The notes beneath the pieces are model-generated. The model saw only the letters and a list, made by a program, of their open reading frames with translations. It was not told where the DNA came from and searched no databases. Both the position numbers and the translations under genes were made by a program. From Poriferisodalis sp965203655 (lineage in GTDB: Bacteria; Actinomycetota; Acidimicrobiia; Acidimicrobiales; Poriferisodalaceae), in the NCBI RefSeq assembly GCF_965203655.1, contig NZ_CBDBDD010000007.1, positions 1-64,000 on the forward strand: DNA of 64,000 bases. Reading direction: 5' to 3'. Positions 1-9,671 of the stretch are shown piece after piece; the stretch's first letter is position 1, and each line of letters begins with the position of its first letter.

Positions 1-50
1 CTTGTTCGCTCCGCTCGGGCCACGGCTTCGCCTGCAGGCTCAGCCTCTTG
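1..50 (+). repeat. Interspersed palindromic-type repeat, copy A
   Basis: The first 50 bases match, with a small internal gap and a few changes, the segment at 22980-23038 in the selA-selB gap. Both contain the core GGGCCACGGCTTCGCC and end in GGCTCAGCCTCT. No reading frame is shared, so this looks like a short intergenic repeat family. The left edge may lie outside the window. Confidence 0.5.
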
Positions 51-72
51 TTGACGTGATCCGTACAGGTCC

Positions 73-116
73 GTACGGTTCGATTGGTGATCCCAATCGT
101 GACAGGTACGGTTCGA
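73..116 (+). promoter_or_regulatory. Direct and inverted repeats upstream of the mttB-like gene
   Basis: GTACGGTTCGA occurs twice, at 73-83 and 106-116. Between the copies sits a small inverted repeat, GATTGG and CCAATC around TGAT. The block ends 16 bases before the ATG at 133. It could be an operator or a 5' leader structure; no regulator is identifiable. Confidence 0.35.
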
Positions 117-132
117 CAGCGACGTAGCGACG

Positions 133-1648
133 ATGACGCGTCGAGGTCGTAGACGCCAGGCCGCAGCCCCCGCTGCAGCGGCGCCTCAGCAGCAGGCACG
201 CAACACGTTCACGCCGCTCGAGCTCATCAGCGCCGACGAGGTGGAGCGCATCCACGAGGCGTCCCTGCGGGTGCTGTCCGAGACGGGCATGAACTTCCTG
301 CTGCCCGAAGCAGTGCAGATCCTGTGCGCGGCAGGTGCGACATCCGACGACGGCGTGCGGGTGCGGTTTGATCCCGAGATGGTCGTCGAGCAGGTGGCGC
401 TCGCACCGTCGCAGTTCACCCTGCACGCGCGCGACCCCGCCAACAGTGTCCAAGTTCGGGGCCGACTGGGTGGTCTTCGGCATGGTGGGCAGCCCACCGA
501 ACGTGTCCGATCTCGATCGTGGCCGGGTCACCGGCAACTACGTGGACTACTGCAACATGCTGCGCCTGCAGCAGTCGCTCGACGCCGCAGACGCGTGCAC
601 CGGTCACTCCGTCGAGCCGATCGACCTCGAGGTGCGCACCCGCCACCTGGACGCGGTGTCGGCGATGTACACCCTGTCGACCAAGCCCGGGTTCTGCTAC
701 TCGCTGGGACGCGCACGTGTCAGCGACGCCATCGAGATCGCCCGCATCGCCCGCGGCATCGACCATCAGACATTGCTGCGCGAGCCGTCCATCCACACCG
801 TGGTGAATGCAAATTCGCCGCTCGTGTACGACAAGCCGATGCTCGAGGGCGCCATCGAGCTCGCCCGCCACGGCCAGCCGGTGGTGTACACGCCGTTCAC
901 GCTGGCGGGAGCGATGGCGCCCGTCACGATCGCCGGCGCGCTCACCCTGCAGAACGCCGAGGCGCTCGCGGGCATCACCCTGTCGCAGCTCGTGAACCCC
1001 GGCGTCCCGGTCGTCTACGGCAGCTTCACGTCCAACGTCGACATGCGATCGGGAGCGCCGGCGTTCGGCACGCCCGAGTATGCGAAGGCCACCATCATCA
1101 GCGGCCAGCTGGCGCGCCGTTATGGCTTGCCGCTGCGGGCCTCGAACGCGAACGCCTCCAACGCCCCCGACGTCCAAGCCGCCTACGAGTCGCAGATGTC
1201 GCTGTGGGCGTGCATCGTCGGGGGCATCAACTACGTGCTGCACGGCCTCGGCTGGATCGAGGGCGGGCTGTGCGCCTCGTATGAGAAGGTGATCATCGAC
1301 GCCGAGATGATCCAGATGATCCGGGCGATGCTGCAGCCCGCCGTCATCGACGATGCCTCCCTGGCGGTCGATGCCATCGCCGAGGTGGGCCCGGCGAACC
1401 ACTTCTTCGGTGCCGCCCACACGCTCGAGCGCTACAACACGGCGTTCTACGAGCCGATGCTGTCGGACTGGCGCAACTTCGAGACGTGGTACGAGGACGG
1501 CGCGCTCGACGCCACCCAGCGGGCCAACCGCATCTGGAAGCAGCTGCTCGCCGACTACGAAGAACCGCCGATGGACGACGCCATCCGCGCCGAGCTCACT
1601 GACTTCGTAGAGCGCCGCCGCTCAGAAGGCGGCGTCGAACCTCTCTAG
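133..1648 (+). pseudogene. Trimethylamine methyltransferase (MttB) family gene, frameshifted
   Basis: Two overlapping frames together encode one MttB-family protein of about 505 residues, the usual family length. Frame 1 from ATG 133 gives the Arg/Ala/Pro-rich head and the N-terminal part up to about base 450. The frame from about 449 to 1648 gives the rest, including HTVVNANSPL and the C-terminal TIM-barrel portion. The reading N-S-V-K-F-G-A-D across the join is restored by removing one C in GTCC near 450, so a single base is in excess. There is no in-frame UAG or UGA at the break, so it is neither pyrrolysine nor selenocysteine recoding. Family members transfer a methyl group from a quaternary or tertiary amine to a corrinoid protein; the substrate here is unknown. 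It is either a real pseudogene or a sequencing error. Confidence 0.8.
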
Positions 1649-1667
1649 CTGTCGCAGCGGTGGCGCG

Positions 1668-3206
1668 CTAGTTGATCTGCTTCTCCATGCCCTCCCAGTA
1701 CGGGGCACGGAGCTTGAACTTCTGCAGCTTGCCCGTGGCCGTGCGGGCCAGCTCCTCGCGGAACTCGACGCTGGTGGGGCACTTGAAGTGCGCCATCCGG
1801 TCCCGGCAGAAGTCGATGAGATCACGATCGGTCACGGCATCGGCTGCGGTGTCGACGACCACGAGGGCCTTGATGGTCTCGCCCCACTTCTCGTCGGGCA
1901 CGCCGATCACTGCCACCTCGGTCACCGCGGGATGGCTGAACAGCACGTCTTCCACCTCGATGGACGACACGTTCTCGCCGCCGGAGATGATCACGTCCTT
2001 CTTGCGGTCCGAGATGGTCACGTGGTGCTCGTCGTCCATCGAGCCGCCGTCGCCGGTGTGGAACCAGCCGTCCACGATCGCCTCCGAGGTCGCCTCGGGC
2101 TGGCACCAGTAGCCCTCGAGCACCACGTTCGCCCGGGCCAGGATCTCGCCCTGGTTGTCCACGTCGATCTTCACGCCGATGGCCGGTGCGCCGGCCCGGC
2201 TCAGCTTGCGAGCCTTCTCGTCGGGCTCGAAGTCGTCCCATTCGGGCCGGCAGCGGTTCATGGTCAGCAGCGGCGCCGTCTCGGTGAGGCCGTAGATCTG
2301 GATGAACTCCCAGCCCAGCTCGGTCTCCATCCGGGCGATGGTGCGCGTGGGCGGCGGGGCGCCCGCCACCACCATCCGCACCCGTCCGCTGCCAGGAATG
2401 GGTCCTTCCCACTCGGCCGCTGCATCCAGCACGGCGGCCACCACCGCAGGCGCGCCGCACATCAGCGTCACGCCGTGCTGGTCGATGCGCTTCAGGATCT
2501 CGGGGCCGCGCACCTCGCGCTGCACCACGTGCTTGCCGCCCATGCCGGTGACGGCATAGGGCATGCCCCAGCCGTTGCAGTGGAACATCGGCAGCGTGTG
2601 CAGGTACACGTCACGGTCGCTCACGCCCGAGTGCCAGCCGAAGGTGGTGGCGTTCAGCCACAGCGCCCGGTGGGTCTGCTGCACGCCCTTGGGGCGGGCG
2701 GTGGTGCCCGAGGTGTAGTTGATGGTGGCGGTGACGTCCTCGTCGGGCGTCCACGGCGCCGGCTCGGTGCCCGGCGCATACATCTGGTCGTCGGCGTCGG
2801 TGCCCATTACCACGAAGTGCTCCACGTCGATGTCCTTGCAGGTGTCCTCCATGGAGGGGTCCACCAGCAGCATCGTGGCGCCGCAGTGATCGATGATGTA
2901 GCTGATCTCGTCGTGGCTGAGCCGGAAGTTGATCGGCACGAAGATGCGGCCGTAGCCCGACACGCCATAGAACGACGTCATCAGCCGGCCGGCGTTCTGC
3001 GACACCATCGCCACCCGCTCGCCGTGGGAGATGCCGAGCTGGTCCAGCTTGGCTGCCTGGGCCCGTACGAGGTCGCCGAACTGGGCGTAGGTGATCTCCC
3101 CGAGCCCGCCGCCAGGCGCTTCGGGTTCGTCGGCCAGCGCCACCCGGTCCGGGTACACGTTCTCGGCCCGGTACAGGAAGTCGGAAACAGTAAACGGAAC
3201 CTTCAT
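1668..3206 (-). CDS. AMP-binding acyl-CoA synthetase
   Basis: A 512-residue ANL-superfamily ligase that would activate a carboxylic acid to its CoA thioester through an acyl-AMP intermediate. The P-loop-like motif YTSGTTARPKG lies near residue 165. The C-terminal hinge and lid motifs are present as WFHTGDGG, SDRKKDVIISGGENV and the catalytic-lysine region TATGKLQKFKL. Length and motifs are complete. It is convergent with the mttB-like gene and divergent from the exonuclease gene. The sequence resembles medium/long-chain fatty-acid ligases of the FadD type, but the substrate cannot be read from sequence. Confidence 0.9.
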   Translation of the reverse strand: MKVPFTVSDFLYRAENVYPDRVALADEPEAPGGGLGEITYAQFGDLVRAQAAKLDQLGISHGERVAMVSQNAGRLMTSFYGVSGYGRIFVPINFRLSHDEISYIIDHCGATMLLVDPSMEDTCKDIDVEHFVVMGTDADDQMYAPGTEPAPWTPDEDVTATINYTSGTTARPKGVQQTHRALWLNATTFGWHSGVSDRDVYLHTLPMFHCNGWGMPYAVTGMGGKHVVQREVRGPEILKRIDQHGVTLMCGAPAVVAAVLDAAAEWEGPIPGSGRVRMVVAGAPPPTRTIARMETELGWEFIQIYGLTETAPLLTMNRCRPEWDDFEPDEKARKLSRAGAPAIGVKIDVDNQGEILARANVVLEGYWCQPEATSEAIVDGWFHTGDGGSMDDEHHVTISDRKKDVIISGGENVSSIEVEDVLFSHPAVTEVAVIGVPDEKWGETIKALVVVDTAADAVTDRDLIDFCRDRMAHFKCPTSVEFREELARTATGKLQKFKLRAPYWEGMEKQIN

Positions 3207-3364
3207 GTCGTCCCCTCGGGATCATGGGTTGTCGTACGCGGCGGTCGCCGTGGTGTGCGGTGCCCCGCCGGAGGTGTCTCCCGGCGGATCGGCCGCGCCA
3301 ACTCTAGAGCGGGCTGCCGCGGCAGTGCCCTGCGGAGGCTGAGCGGCCTCCTAGGGTCGCGGCC

Positions 3365-4285
3365 ATGGAAGGATCAGCGGGAGCGCCGTCCGCCGCCGGC
3401 CAGGTCGATGTTCACCTGATCGACGGCACCTACGAGCTGTTCCGCCACTTCTTCGCGGTGCCCAGCCGCAAGGCGGCCGACGGCAGCGAGGTCGGGGCGC
3501 TGCGGGGTGTGCTCGGCAACATCGTGATGTTGCTCGAGGGAGGCGCTACGCACGTAGCTGTCGCGACCGACCATGTCGTGGAGTCGTTCCGCAACGACCT
3601 GTGGACCGGGTACAAGGACGGCTCGGGGATCGAGCCCGACCTGCTGTCGCAGTTCCATCCCACTGAGGAAGCGCTGCGGCTGCTGGGCGTAGCCGTGTGG
3701 CCGATGATCGAGTTCGAAGCCGACGACGCCATGGCGGCGGGCGCCGCGATGGCTGCCGACGACGAGCGTGTCCGGCAGGTGCTCATCTGCACGCCCGACA
3801 AGGACTTGGGCCAGTGCGTCGGCGGCAAGGTCGTCCAGTGGGACCGCCGGGCCGACGAGGTGATCGACGTGGCGGGCGTCGAGGCGAAGTTCGGCGTCAG
3901 GCCTGAGTCGATACCCGACTACCTGGGCTTGGTCGGCGACAACGCGGACGGATTTCCGGGCCTCCGGGGCTGGGGCGCCAAGTCCACATCGGTGATGCTG
4001 TCGCACTACGGCCACATCGAGAACATCCCCGACTCGCACGACGACTGGGCGCCGAAGGTCCGGGGCGCGGCCGGTCTCGCTGCAACGCTCGCCGGCGAGC
4101 GTGATCTCGCCCTGCTGTTCCGCCGCATCGCCACGGTGCGTACCGATGCGCCAGTGTCAGACAGCGTCGACGAGATGGCCTGGCGCGGCCCGCATCGGGG
4201 TTTCGAAGAACTCTGCGAACGGATCGGCGCCGAGAACCTGTTCGACCGGGTGATGAACCTCGCGGCCTACCGCGCGGACATGTAG
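3365..4285 (+). CDS. Stand-alone 5'-3' exonuclease (FEN/PolA N-domain family)
   Basis: A 306-residue protein with the PIN-like flap-nuclease core and H3TH region found at the N terminus of DNA polymerase I, but with no polymerase domain. Acidic metal-binding motifs are visible: LIDGTYELFR near the start, the FEADDAMA pair, TPDKDLGQ and GDNADGFPG, followed by the helix-hairpin region GWGAKSTSVML. It would cleave 5' flaps or RNA primers. The ATG at 3365 gives a short lead before the first motif. Stand-alone paralogues of this family are common in actinobacteria, usually alongside a full polA. Confidence 0.88.
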   Translation: MEGSAGAPSAAGQVDVHLIDGTYELFRHFFAVPSRKAADGSEVGALRGVLGNIVMLLEGGATHVAVATDHVVESFRNDLWTGYKDGSGIEPDLLSQFHPTEEALRLLGVAVWPMIEFEADDAMAAGAAMAADDERVRQVLICTPDKDLGQCVGGKVVQWDRRADEVIDVAGVEAKFGVRPESIPDYLGLVGDNADGFPGLRGWGAKSTSVMLSHYGHIENIPDSHDDWAPKVRGAAGLAATLAGERDLALLFRRIATVRTDAPVSDSVDEMAWRGPHRGFEELCERIGAENLFDRVMNLAAYRADM

Positions 4286-4318
4286 TCGAGGCTCACCGGA
4301 GTTGAAGCGAGGCTGGGC

Positions 4319-4678
4319 TCAGGCGGGCTGGTTCAGCTCGATCATGTTGCCGGCCGGGTCGAAGAAGAACGTCTGGCGGGCGGTCATACCCGGCAGCGCC
4401 ACTGGGTCCTTGACCTTCACGCCGGCGTCGCGCAGCTCAGCCACCGTGGCATCGATGTCGTCCACCTTGAACGCCCAGTGCTGGCCCTTCGGCGGCACCC
4501 AGTCGGCCACTTCGATGAGGTGCACCTCACCGCCGCCAGGTGTCTGCAGCCAGCGTCCGTTGAAGCCGAGGTCGGGCCGGTCGAGCTGCTTCATGCCCAA
4601 GATCTCGGTGTAGAACGGCGCCGCTGCATCCACATCGGCGCAGTTGATCGATACGTGATGCACGGGCCCCAGTTCCAT
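4319..4678 (-). CDS. VOC-family (glyoxalase-like) protein
   Basis: A 119-residue single VOC unit with two beta-alpha-beta-beta-beta modules. Likely metal-ligand positions are seen in HHVSIN, the GGEVHLIEV strand, HWAFKVDD and the C-terminal NMIELNQ. The FFFDPAGN turn is typical of glyoxalase/bleomycin-resistance/dioxygenase proteins. The substrate is unknown. It is convergent with the exonuclease gene and stands alone. Confidence 0.85.
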   Translation of the reverse strand: MELGPVHHVSINCADVDAAAPFYTEILGMKQLDRPDLGFNGRWLQTPGGGEVHLIEVADWVPPKGQHWAFKVDDIDATVAELRDAGVKVKDPVALPGMTARQTFFFDPAGNMIELNQPA

Positions 4679-4757
4679 GCCCGCAGCTTAGGCCCGCCCC
4701 CTCACCGACGTCCGTCGACGATGCATGCTCGGCTATGCGTCGGCACGCGAAGAGCGA

Positions 4758-5129
4758 TCAGCGTGCATTCTCCGCAGCAGCCCTGCAGGCGGCTGCCGCG
4801 ATGACACACATCAACATGCCGACAAACAGCACCGCGACCACGCCGAGCCCGAGCAGGAGCACCACCGCATCCCATTCGGTCGTGCCGTAGGCGCGCGTGT
4901 CAGTCGCAGCGAAAATCGTGCCGAGGAGTGCTGGGATCAGGCCTGCGGCGCACAGTGCCGATGCCACGACTGCCAGCGTCTGAGCTGTGCGCCACGTCTC
5001 CCGCCTGAAACTTGCCGCCCCGCGAGACTCACCTGTCACCGCATCCTCCCTGGTCTGGCCGAGCAATGTCGCGCCCGAACTCGGTGATGACCCTATTTCA
5101 TGACTCTCGGTCGCCAATCTCGACTCCAT
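4758..5129 (-). CDS. Hypothetical membrane protein, two predicted helices
   Basis: 123 residues with a polar N-terminal tail of about 45 residues and then two hydrophobic segments, near residues 50-72 (AQTLAVVASALCAAGLIPAL) and 88-113. No known domain is recognised. It lies divergent from the carboxylase gene. The start could be internal, because the first 40 residues are low in information. Confidence 0.5.
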   Translation of the reverse strand: MESRLATESHEIGSSPSSGATLLGQTREDAVTGESRGAASFRRETWRTAQTLAVVASALCAAGLIPALLGTIFAATDTRAYGTTEWDAVVLLLGLGVVAVLFVGMLMCVIAAAACRAAAENAR

Positions 5130-5284
5130 GCGTATCGCATCGCAGCCCTCAAGGGTGAAGCGCTTGGTTTGGCTGAGCGATTAGTGGATGCGCCAGATAT
5201 GCGCTGCCTGAGAGATCGCAGTCCCCTGCGAATGAGCCGGGCTTCTCTGGGATCGGCGGAAGCCTTTCTCCTAGGCTCTGATGA

Positions 5285-6841
5285 ATGTCTGAGCCGACCA
5301 TGGACCAACGCTTGGAGGAGCTGGCCCGGCGCCGGGACGAGGCGCTGAACGCCGGTCCGGAGCGGGCCGTCCAGCGCCAGCACGACAAGGGCAAGATGCT
5401 CGCCCGCGAGCGCATCGAGTATCTCTTCGACGAGGGCTCCTTCCACGAGCTCGACATGCTGGCTCGCCACCGGGCGCACGACGTGGGCCTCGACGAGCGC
5501 CCCTACACCGACGGCATCATCACCGGCTGGGGCAATATCGACGGTCGCAAGGTGTTCGTGGCCAGCCAGGACTTCACCGTGTTCGGCGGTGCCCTCGGCG
5601 AGGTGTTCGCCGAGAAGACCCACAAGGTCATGGACCTCGCCGAGTCGGTCGGCGCGCCGATCATCGGCCTCAACGACGGCGCCGGCGCCCGCATCCAGGA
5701 AGGCGTGGTCTCGCTGGCGGGCTACGGCGGCATCTTCCGCCGCAACGTGCTGGCCTCGGGTGTCATCCCGCAGATCAGTGTGATCATGGGGCCGTGCGCC
5801 GGCGGCGCCGTCTACTCGCCCGCCATGACCGACTTCATCTTCATGGTGCGCGACTCCAGCCACATGTTCATCACCGGGCCCGACGTGGTGAAGACCGTCA
5901 CCGGCGAAGACGTCACGCTCGAGGAGCTCGGCGGTGCCGGCTCCCACAGCACCAAGTCGGGCGTGGCGACGTTCGTAGCAGCCGACGAGAAGGCCGTGCT
6001 CGACGACGTGCGCTACCTGCTGTCGTTCCTGCCGTCCAACAATCTGGACGCGCCGCCCGATGTCGAGCCCACCGACGAGCCCGACCGCTCGTGCACCTCG
6101 CTGCGCGACCTCATGCCGCAGAGTCCCAACGTGCCCTACGACATGAAGCAGGTGATCTCCGAGGTCGTCGACGACGGCGAGTTCTTCGAGTACCACGCCG
6201 CGTGGGCCGGTTCGATCGTGTGCGGCTTCGCCCGGCTCGGTGGCCGCTCGGTGGGCGTGGTCGGCAACCAGCCCATGGTGATGGCCGGCGTGCTCGACAT
6301 CGAGTCGTCCGAGAAGGCCGCCCGGTTCGTGCGCTTCTGCGACGCTTTCAACATCCCGCTGCTCACCTTCGTGGACGTGCCCGGCTTCCTGCCCGGAGTC
6401 GACCAGGAGCACGGCGGCATCATCCGCCACGGTGCCAAGCTGCTCTACGCCTACTGCGAGGCCACCGTGCCGCGGGTGCAGGTCATCACCCGCAAGGCCT
6501 ACGGCGGCGCCTATGTGGTCATGGACTCGAAGTCGGTCGGCTGCGATGTCAGCTTCGCGTGGCCCACGGCCGAGCTGGCCGTGATGGGCCCGCAGGGCGC
6601 GGTGGAGATCCTGTACCGGCGCGAGCTGCAGCAGGCGGCCGACCCAGACACCCGCAAGGCCGATTTGGTCGACGAGTACAGCCGCAAGTACGCGAATCCC
6701 TACATCGCTGCCGAGCGGGGCATCGTGGACGCGGTCATCGACCCCGCAGAGACCCGCCAGAAGGTCATCGCCGCGTTCGAGCTGATCGGCGCCAAACGAG
6801 AAGAGCTGCCCCGCCGCAAGCACGGCAACGTGCCACTGTGA
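5285..6841 (+). CDS. pccB: Acyl-CoA carboxylase, carboxyltransferase (beta) subunit
   Basis: A 518-residue biotin-dependent carboxyltransferase of the propionyl/methylmalonyl-CoA carboxylase type. It would move CO2 from carboxybiotin to an acyl-CoA, giving methylmalonyl-CoA if the substrate is propionyl-CoA. The two crotonase-like halves are complete. The first contains GLNDGAGARIQEG and an oxyanion-forming GPCAGGAVYSPA, the second VDVPGFLPG and AYGGAYVVM. The stop overlaps the start of the epsilon-subunit gene by GTGA, so the pair is translationally coupled. The biotin-carrier alpha subunit is not in the window. Exact acyl specificity (AccD4/5/6 versus PccB) is uncertain. Confidence 0.9.
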   Translation: MSEPTMDQRLEELARRRDEALNAGPERAVQRQHDKGKMLARERIEYLFDEGSFHELDMLARHRAHDVGLDERPYTDGIITGWGNIDGRKVFVASQDFTVFGGALGEVFAEKTHKVMDLAESVGAPIIGLNDGAGARIQEGVVSLAGYGGIFRRNVLASGVIPQISVIMGPCAGGAVYSPAMTDFIFMVRDSSHMFITGPDVVKTVTGEDVTLEELGGAGSHSTKSGVATFVAADEKAVLDDVRYLLSFLPSNNLDAPPDVEPTDEPDRSCTSLRDLMPQSPNVPYDMKQVISEVVDDGEFFEYHAAWAGSIVCGFARLGGRSVGVVGNQPMVMAGVLDIESSEKAARFVRFCDAFNIPLLTFVDVPGFLPGVDQEHGGIIRHGAKLLYAYCEATVPRVQVITRKAYGGAYVVMDSKSVGCDVSFAWPTAELAVMGPQGAVEILYRRELQQAADPDTRKADLVDEYSRKYANPYIAAERGIVDAVIDPAETRQKVIAAFELIGAKREELPRRKHGNVPL

Positions 6842-7071
6842 CGGAGTCACAGGTTGAGGCAGTGACGGATCACCCGCGCTTCGACTCGGCGCAGATTCGC
6901 ACGACGCCTGCGGCCACGCCCGAAGAGACAGCCGCGATCGTGGCCGCGCTCGAGCTGCTGTGGCCGCGCCCGGTCCCCGCCGCTGCGCACGCCTCTCCGC
7001 CCAGCAAGTGGCGTTTCAGCGGCCGTCCATGGCACGCCCCCGTCTCCTGGCCGGCGGTCCGCTACCGCTAG
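6838..7071 (+). CDS. Acyl-CoA carboxylase epsilon subunit
   Basis: A 77-residue protein starting at a GTG that overlaps the carboxylase stop codon. The central helix TPEETAAIVAALELL followed by a Trp-containing basic tail (SKWRFSGRPW) matches the actinobacterial AccE/PccE pattern, where a short protein bridges or stabilises the alpha and beta subunits. The position directly behind the beta subunit supports this. It ends just before the CoA-transferase gene. Confidence 0.75.
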   Translation: MTESQVEAVTDHPRFDSAQIRTTPAATPEETAAIVAALELLWPRPVPAAAHASPPSKWRFSGRPWHAPVSWPAVRYR

Positions 7072-7103
7072 CCGTGCTCGCAGGCCCGAACCCCGCTGCG
7101 GCC

Positions 7104-8228
7104 ATGCCGCTCGACGGCTTGAGGGTCGTCGATCTGTCGTCGGTCTTCGCGGGGCCGCACTGTGCCCGTTACCTGGCCGACTTCGGCGCTGATGTCATCA
7201 AGGTGGAGCGCCCGGGCGGCGACACCGTCCGCAACATGGGATGGCGCGACGCACGGGGCGAGACCCTGTGGTGGCGGCTCGTCAACCGCAATAAGCGCTG
7301 CGTCACGCTCGACCTCAAGGCGCCCGACGACCTCTCGCTGCTGCGCCGGCTGCTGGCCGTCGCCGATGTGCTGGTGGAGAACTTCCGGCCCGGCAAGCTC
7401 GAAGCGCTCGGCCTGGTGCCCGACGAGCTGATCGAAGCCAACCCGAAGCTGGTGGTGGTGCGGCTGACCGGCTTCGGCCAGGACGGCCCGTACCGCGACC
7501 GGCCGGGCTTCGCGACGCTCGCCGAGGCGATGAGCGGCTTCGCTTCGATGAATGGCGAGGCCGACGGCGCGCCGCTGCTGCCGCCGGTGGCGCTCACCGA
7601 CGAGATCGCCGGACTGGCCGGAGCGTTCGCGGCGATGGTGGCCCTGCGCAGCGGCGTCGGCCAAGTCGTCGACGTGAACCTGCTCGAATCCATGTCTCAG
7701 GCGATGGGTCCGCTCATGACCGCATGGCATACCGAGGGCTACCTGCAGCCCCGCCTCGGATCAGGCATTCCCTACAGCGTCCCCCGCGGCACCTACCAGG
7801 CGTCCGACGGCAGATGGCTGGCTGTCAGCAGCTCCACCGACTCGGTCGCTGCACGGGTCATGGAGATGATCGGCATCGGCGACGACGAGCGCTTCACCTC
7901 CTTCGAGGGCCGCATGGCCCATCGCGCCGAGTTGGACGAGGCAATGGCCGACTGGGTGTCACAGCGCACGCTGGCTGAGGCAGTCGAGGCATTCGACAAC
8001 GCCCAGGCAGCCGCAGCCCCGGTGCTGGACATGAGCCAGCTGGCAGACGACCCGCACGCCACATCCCGCGAAGTGTTCGTAGAGGTCGACGGCCTCATGC
8101 AGCAGAACGTGATCGCCCGCCTGAGCGCCACACCCGGTCAAGTCCGCTGGACCGGCCGCAATGAAGGCGCCGACAACAACTGCCTCGCCGACATCGGTGA
8201 CGACGCCGACCCCTGGCCCGACCCCTGA
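7104..8228 (+). CDS. CaiB/BaiF family III CoA-transferase
   Basis: A 374-residue family III CoA-transferase that would exchange CoA between two carboxylic acids through a covalent aspartyl intermediate. Signature stretches are LRVVDLSSVFAGP, FGADVIKVERPGGD, NRNKRCVTLDLK and LVENFRPGKLE; the aspartate of the nucleophile region lies in the DEIAGLAG segment. The ATG at 7104 puts the conserved PLDGLRVVDLS at the N terminus. An in-frame GTG at 7074 is possible. It follows the carboxylase genes closely and probably shares their transcript. Its stop abuts the stop of the convergent HTTM gene. Confidence 0.88.
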   Translation: MPLDGLRVVDLSSVFAGPHCARYLADFGADVIKVERPGGDTVRNMGWRDARGETLWWRLVNRNKRCVTLDLKAPDDLSLLRRLLAVADVLVENFRPGKLEALGLVPDELIEANPKLVVVRLTGFGQDGPYRDRPGFATLAEAMSGFASMNGEADGAPLLPPVALTDEIAGLAGAFAAMVALRSGVGQVVDVNLLESMSQAMGPLMTAWHTEGYLQPRLGSGIPYSVPRGTYQASDGRWLAVSSSTDSVAARVMEMIGIGDDERFTSFEGRMAHRAELDEAMADWVSQRTLAEAVEAFDNAQAAAAPVLDMSQLADDPHATSREVFVEVDGLMQQNVIARLSATPGQVRWTGRNEGADNNCLADIGDDADPWPDP

Positions 8229-9671
8229 TCAGCCGTCGGACGAAATCGGCGCCACGCCCTTCAGCTTGAGCAACACCCAACGCCCGGCCTTCATCAGCGG
8301 GTACGTGAAGCGCGAGATCAGCGGCGAGCTGAACGCCAGCCGGTTGAACTTGTTGAAAGCACCATGGTCGGTGGACAGCAGCGCGAGCACGTTGAGCGCT
8401 TCATGACCGACGAAGTGCCGGTCGCCGATCCTCACCACCATCCCGTCATTCAGATCGTGCGGCAGCCGCCGGACCTCGTCGACGATCGGGCCGCCCTGGC
8501 GCGCATCGACCAGCACGAATTCGCCCACAGTTTCCTGCAGCCGCAAGTACTGGGCGTAGTTGTTGCACATCGGGCACTCGCCGTCGTACACCAACCAGAC
8601 CCGATCCGTCTCCTGAGGCCGTTGCGACCGCTGCCGCCGCTGCATGAGACGGAACGGTATGCCCACGAGCGGCAGCGAGCGCACGGTCCCCGACAACGAG
8701 AACCGGTCAGGAGCAAGAGGAGACAGCAAGAAGAAGAGACCCAACAGGAAAATACTGTATTCGTTGAAAATCCTGAGTGTCCAACCGCTCAATAGATGGA
8801 AGAGGATCAACGAGATCCCATACAGACGATGCAACCGGGGGCGGAATACAACCAGCAAGGCCGTTACTTGAACGTAGAGTAGCCCCAGCCACATCACGTA
8901 GCTCAAGAGTTCCCATCGCACGACAAACGGCAGGGCCGGAGGTATGTCGCCAAGCTGATCTAGTGCCCGATTGAGCGCAGTGCGCGTCAGGGCGCTGGGA
9001 GACAGTGCATCGAGACCGCTGAAGTAGAGCTTCTGAATCCCGGACAGCGTGTATGGCAACAGGACGAGAGCTTGTGCAAACCAGAATACGGTCAGAATTC
9101 GAGTAGCCCTGCGATACGTCGACTGCCGTCGCTCGCTGCCTGTGGGCAAAAAGATGAGAGCGAAACTGGTGAACAACAGAACATGCAGGCCGTGATTGAT
9201 GGCTCCGTATGAGTTGCTGAGTGCCACCTGCAGCAGGACATAGAGAAATGTCCCCAATCTGGGCAGGGCAGTTCGATGAGATATGGCGGACCACAGCGCA
9301 AACAAGACTCCTGCAGCCGTAAACGCCGTCGCATGTGTGAACCACGCCGGGTTCAGCAACCACTCAAATATGCGAATCGGCCAGAGCGGAGCATGCGGAG
9401 CTGTGCCCGTGTATGCCTGAGTAAATCTCAGCGAGGAAACGGCAATGAGCCATGCAACATAGAGATAGAAGACTCTTGCGAGCCACATGACTCTGGTCGT
9501 GGCTGATATCAAGTCAGACGGCGACCGTCGCTCGGTCGTGCGCAGATTCAACACAGACCTGCGAAATTTGCGCAGTCGCGCCCTTGTCGCTCGGTGCAGA
9601 TGCTTGCCGGTACGCAAGCGTCCACTGTCTGTTTCCTTCATCGCAGCAGTCGAGTCGTCAGTAGATGTCAA
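8229..9671 (-). CDS. HTTM membrane protein fused to a DCC (YuxK/DUF393) thiol-redox domain
   Basis: 480 residues. Roughly residues 60-345 are a multi-pass HTTM (vitamin-K-carboxylase-like) domain. From about residue 355 a DCC domain begins with VYDGECPMCNNY, where the CxxC-type pair resembles thioredoxin-like active sites. The start is TTG, overlapping the stop of the upstream HTTM gene (TTGA), so translation is coupled; an internal ATG at residue 11 is the alternative. Base composition changes inside the gene: the HTTM part (about 8700-9660) is visibly richer in A and T than its neighbours, while the DCC part is normal high GC. That points to a mosaic origin. Confidence 0.8.
   Translation of the reverse strand: MTSTDDSTAAMKETDSGRLRTGKHLHRATRARLRKFRRSVLNLRTTERRSPSDLISATTRVMWLARVFYLYVAWLIAVSSLRFTQAYTGTAPHAPLWPIRIFEWLLNPAWFTHATAFTAAGVLFALWSAISHRTALPRLGTFLYVLLQVALSNSYGAINHGLHVLLFTSFALIFLPTGSERRQSTYRRATRILTVFWFAQALVLLPYTLSGIQKLYFSGLDALSPSALTRTALNRALDQLGDIPPALPFVVRWELLSYVMWLGLLYVQVTALLVVFRPRLHRLYGISLILFHLLSGWTLRIFNEYSIFLLGLFFLLSPLAPDRFSLSGTVRSLPLVGIPFRLMQRRQRSQRPQETDRVWLVYDGECPMCNNYAQYLRLQETVGEFVLVDARQGGPIVDEVRRLPHDLNDGMVVRIGDRHFVGHEALNVLALLSTDHGAFNKFNRLAFSSPLISRFTYPLMKAGRWVLLKLKGVAPISSDG

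Noticed and set aside
133..1648. mttB break as UAG pyrrolysine or UGA selenocysteine recoding
   Set aside because: The join needs removal of one base; no in-frame stop is read through at the break.
1788..3419. 543-residue open frame opposite the acyl-CoA synthetase gene
   Set aside because: Shadow frame rich in His, Gly and Val; the opposite strand has a complete ligase.
5093..6850. 585-residue antisense open frame over the carboxylase gene
   Set aside because: Shadow of a high-GC gene; His/Val/Gly-rich composition without family motifs.
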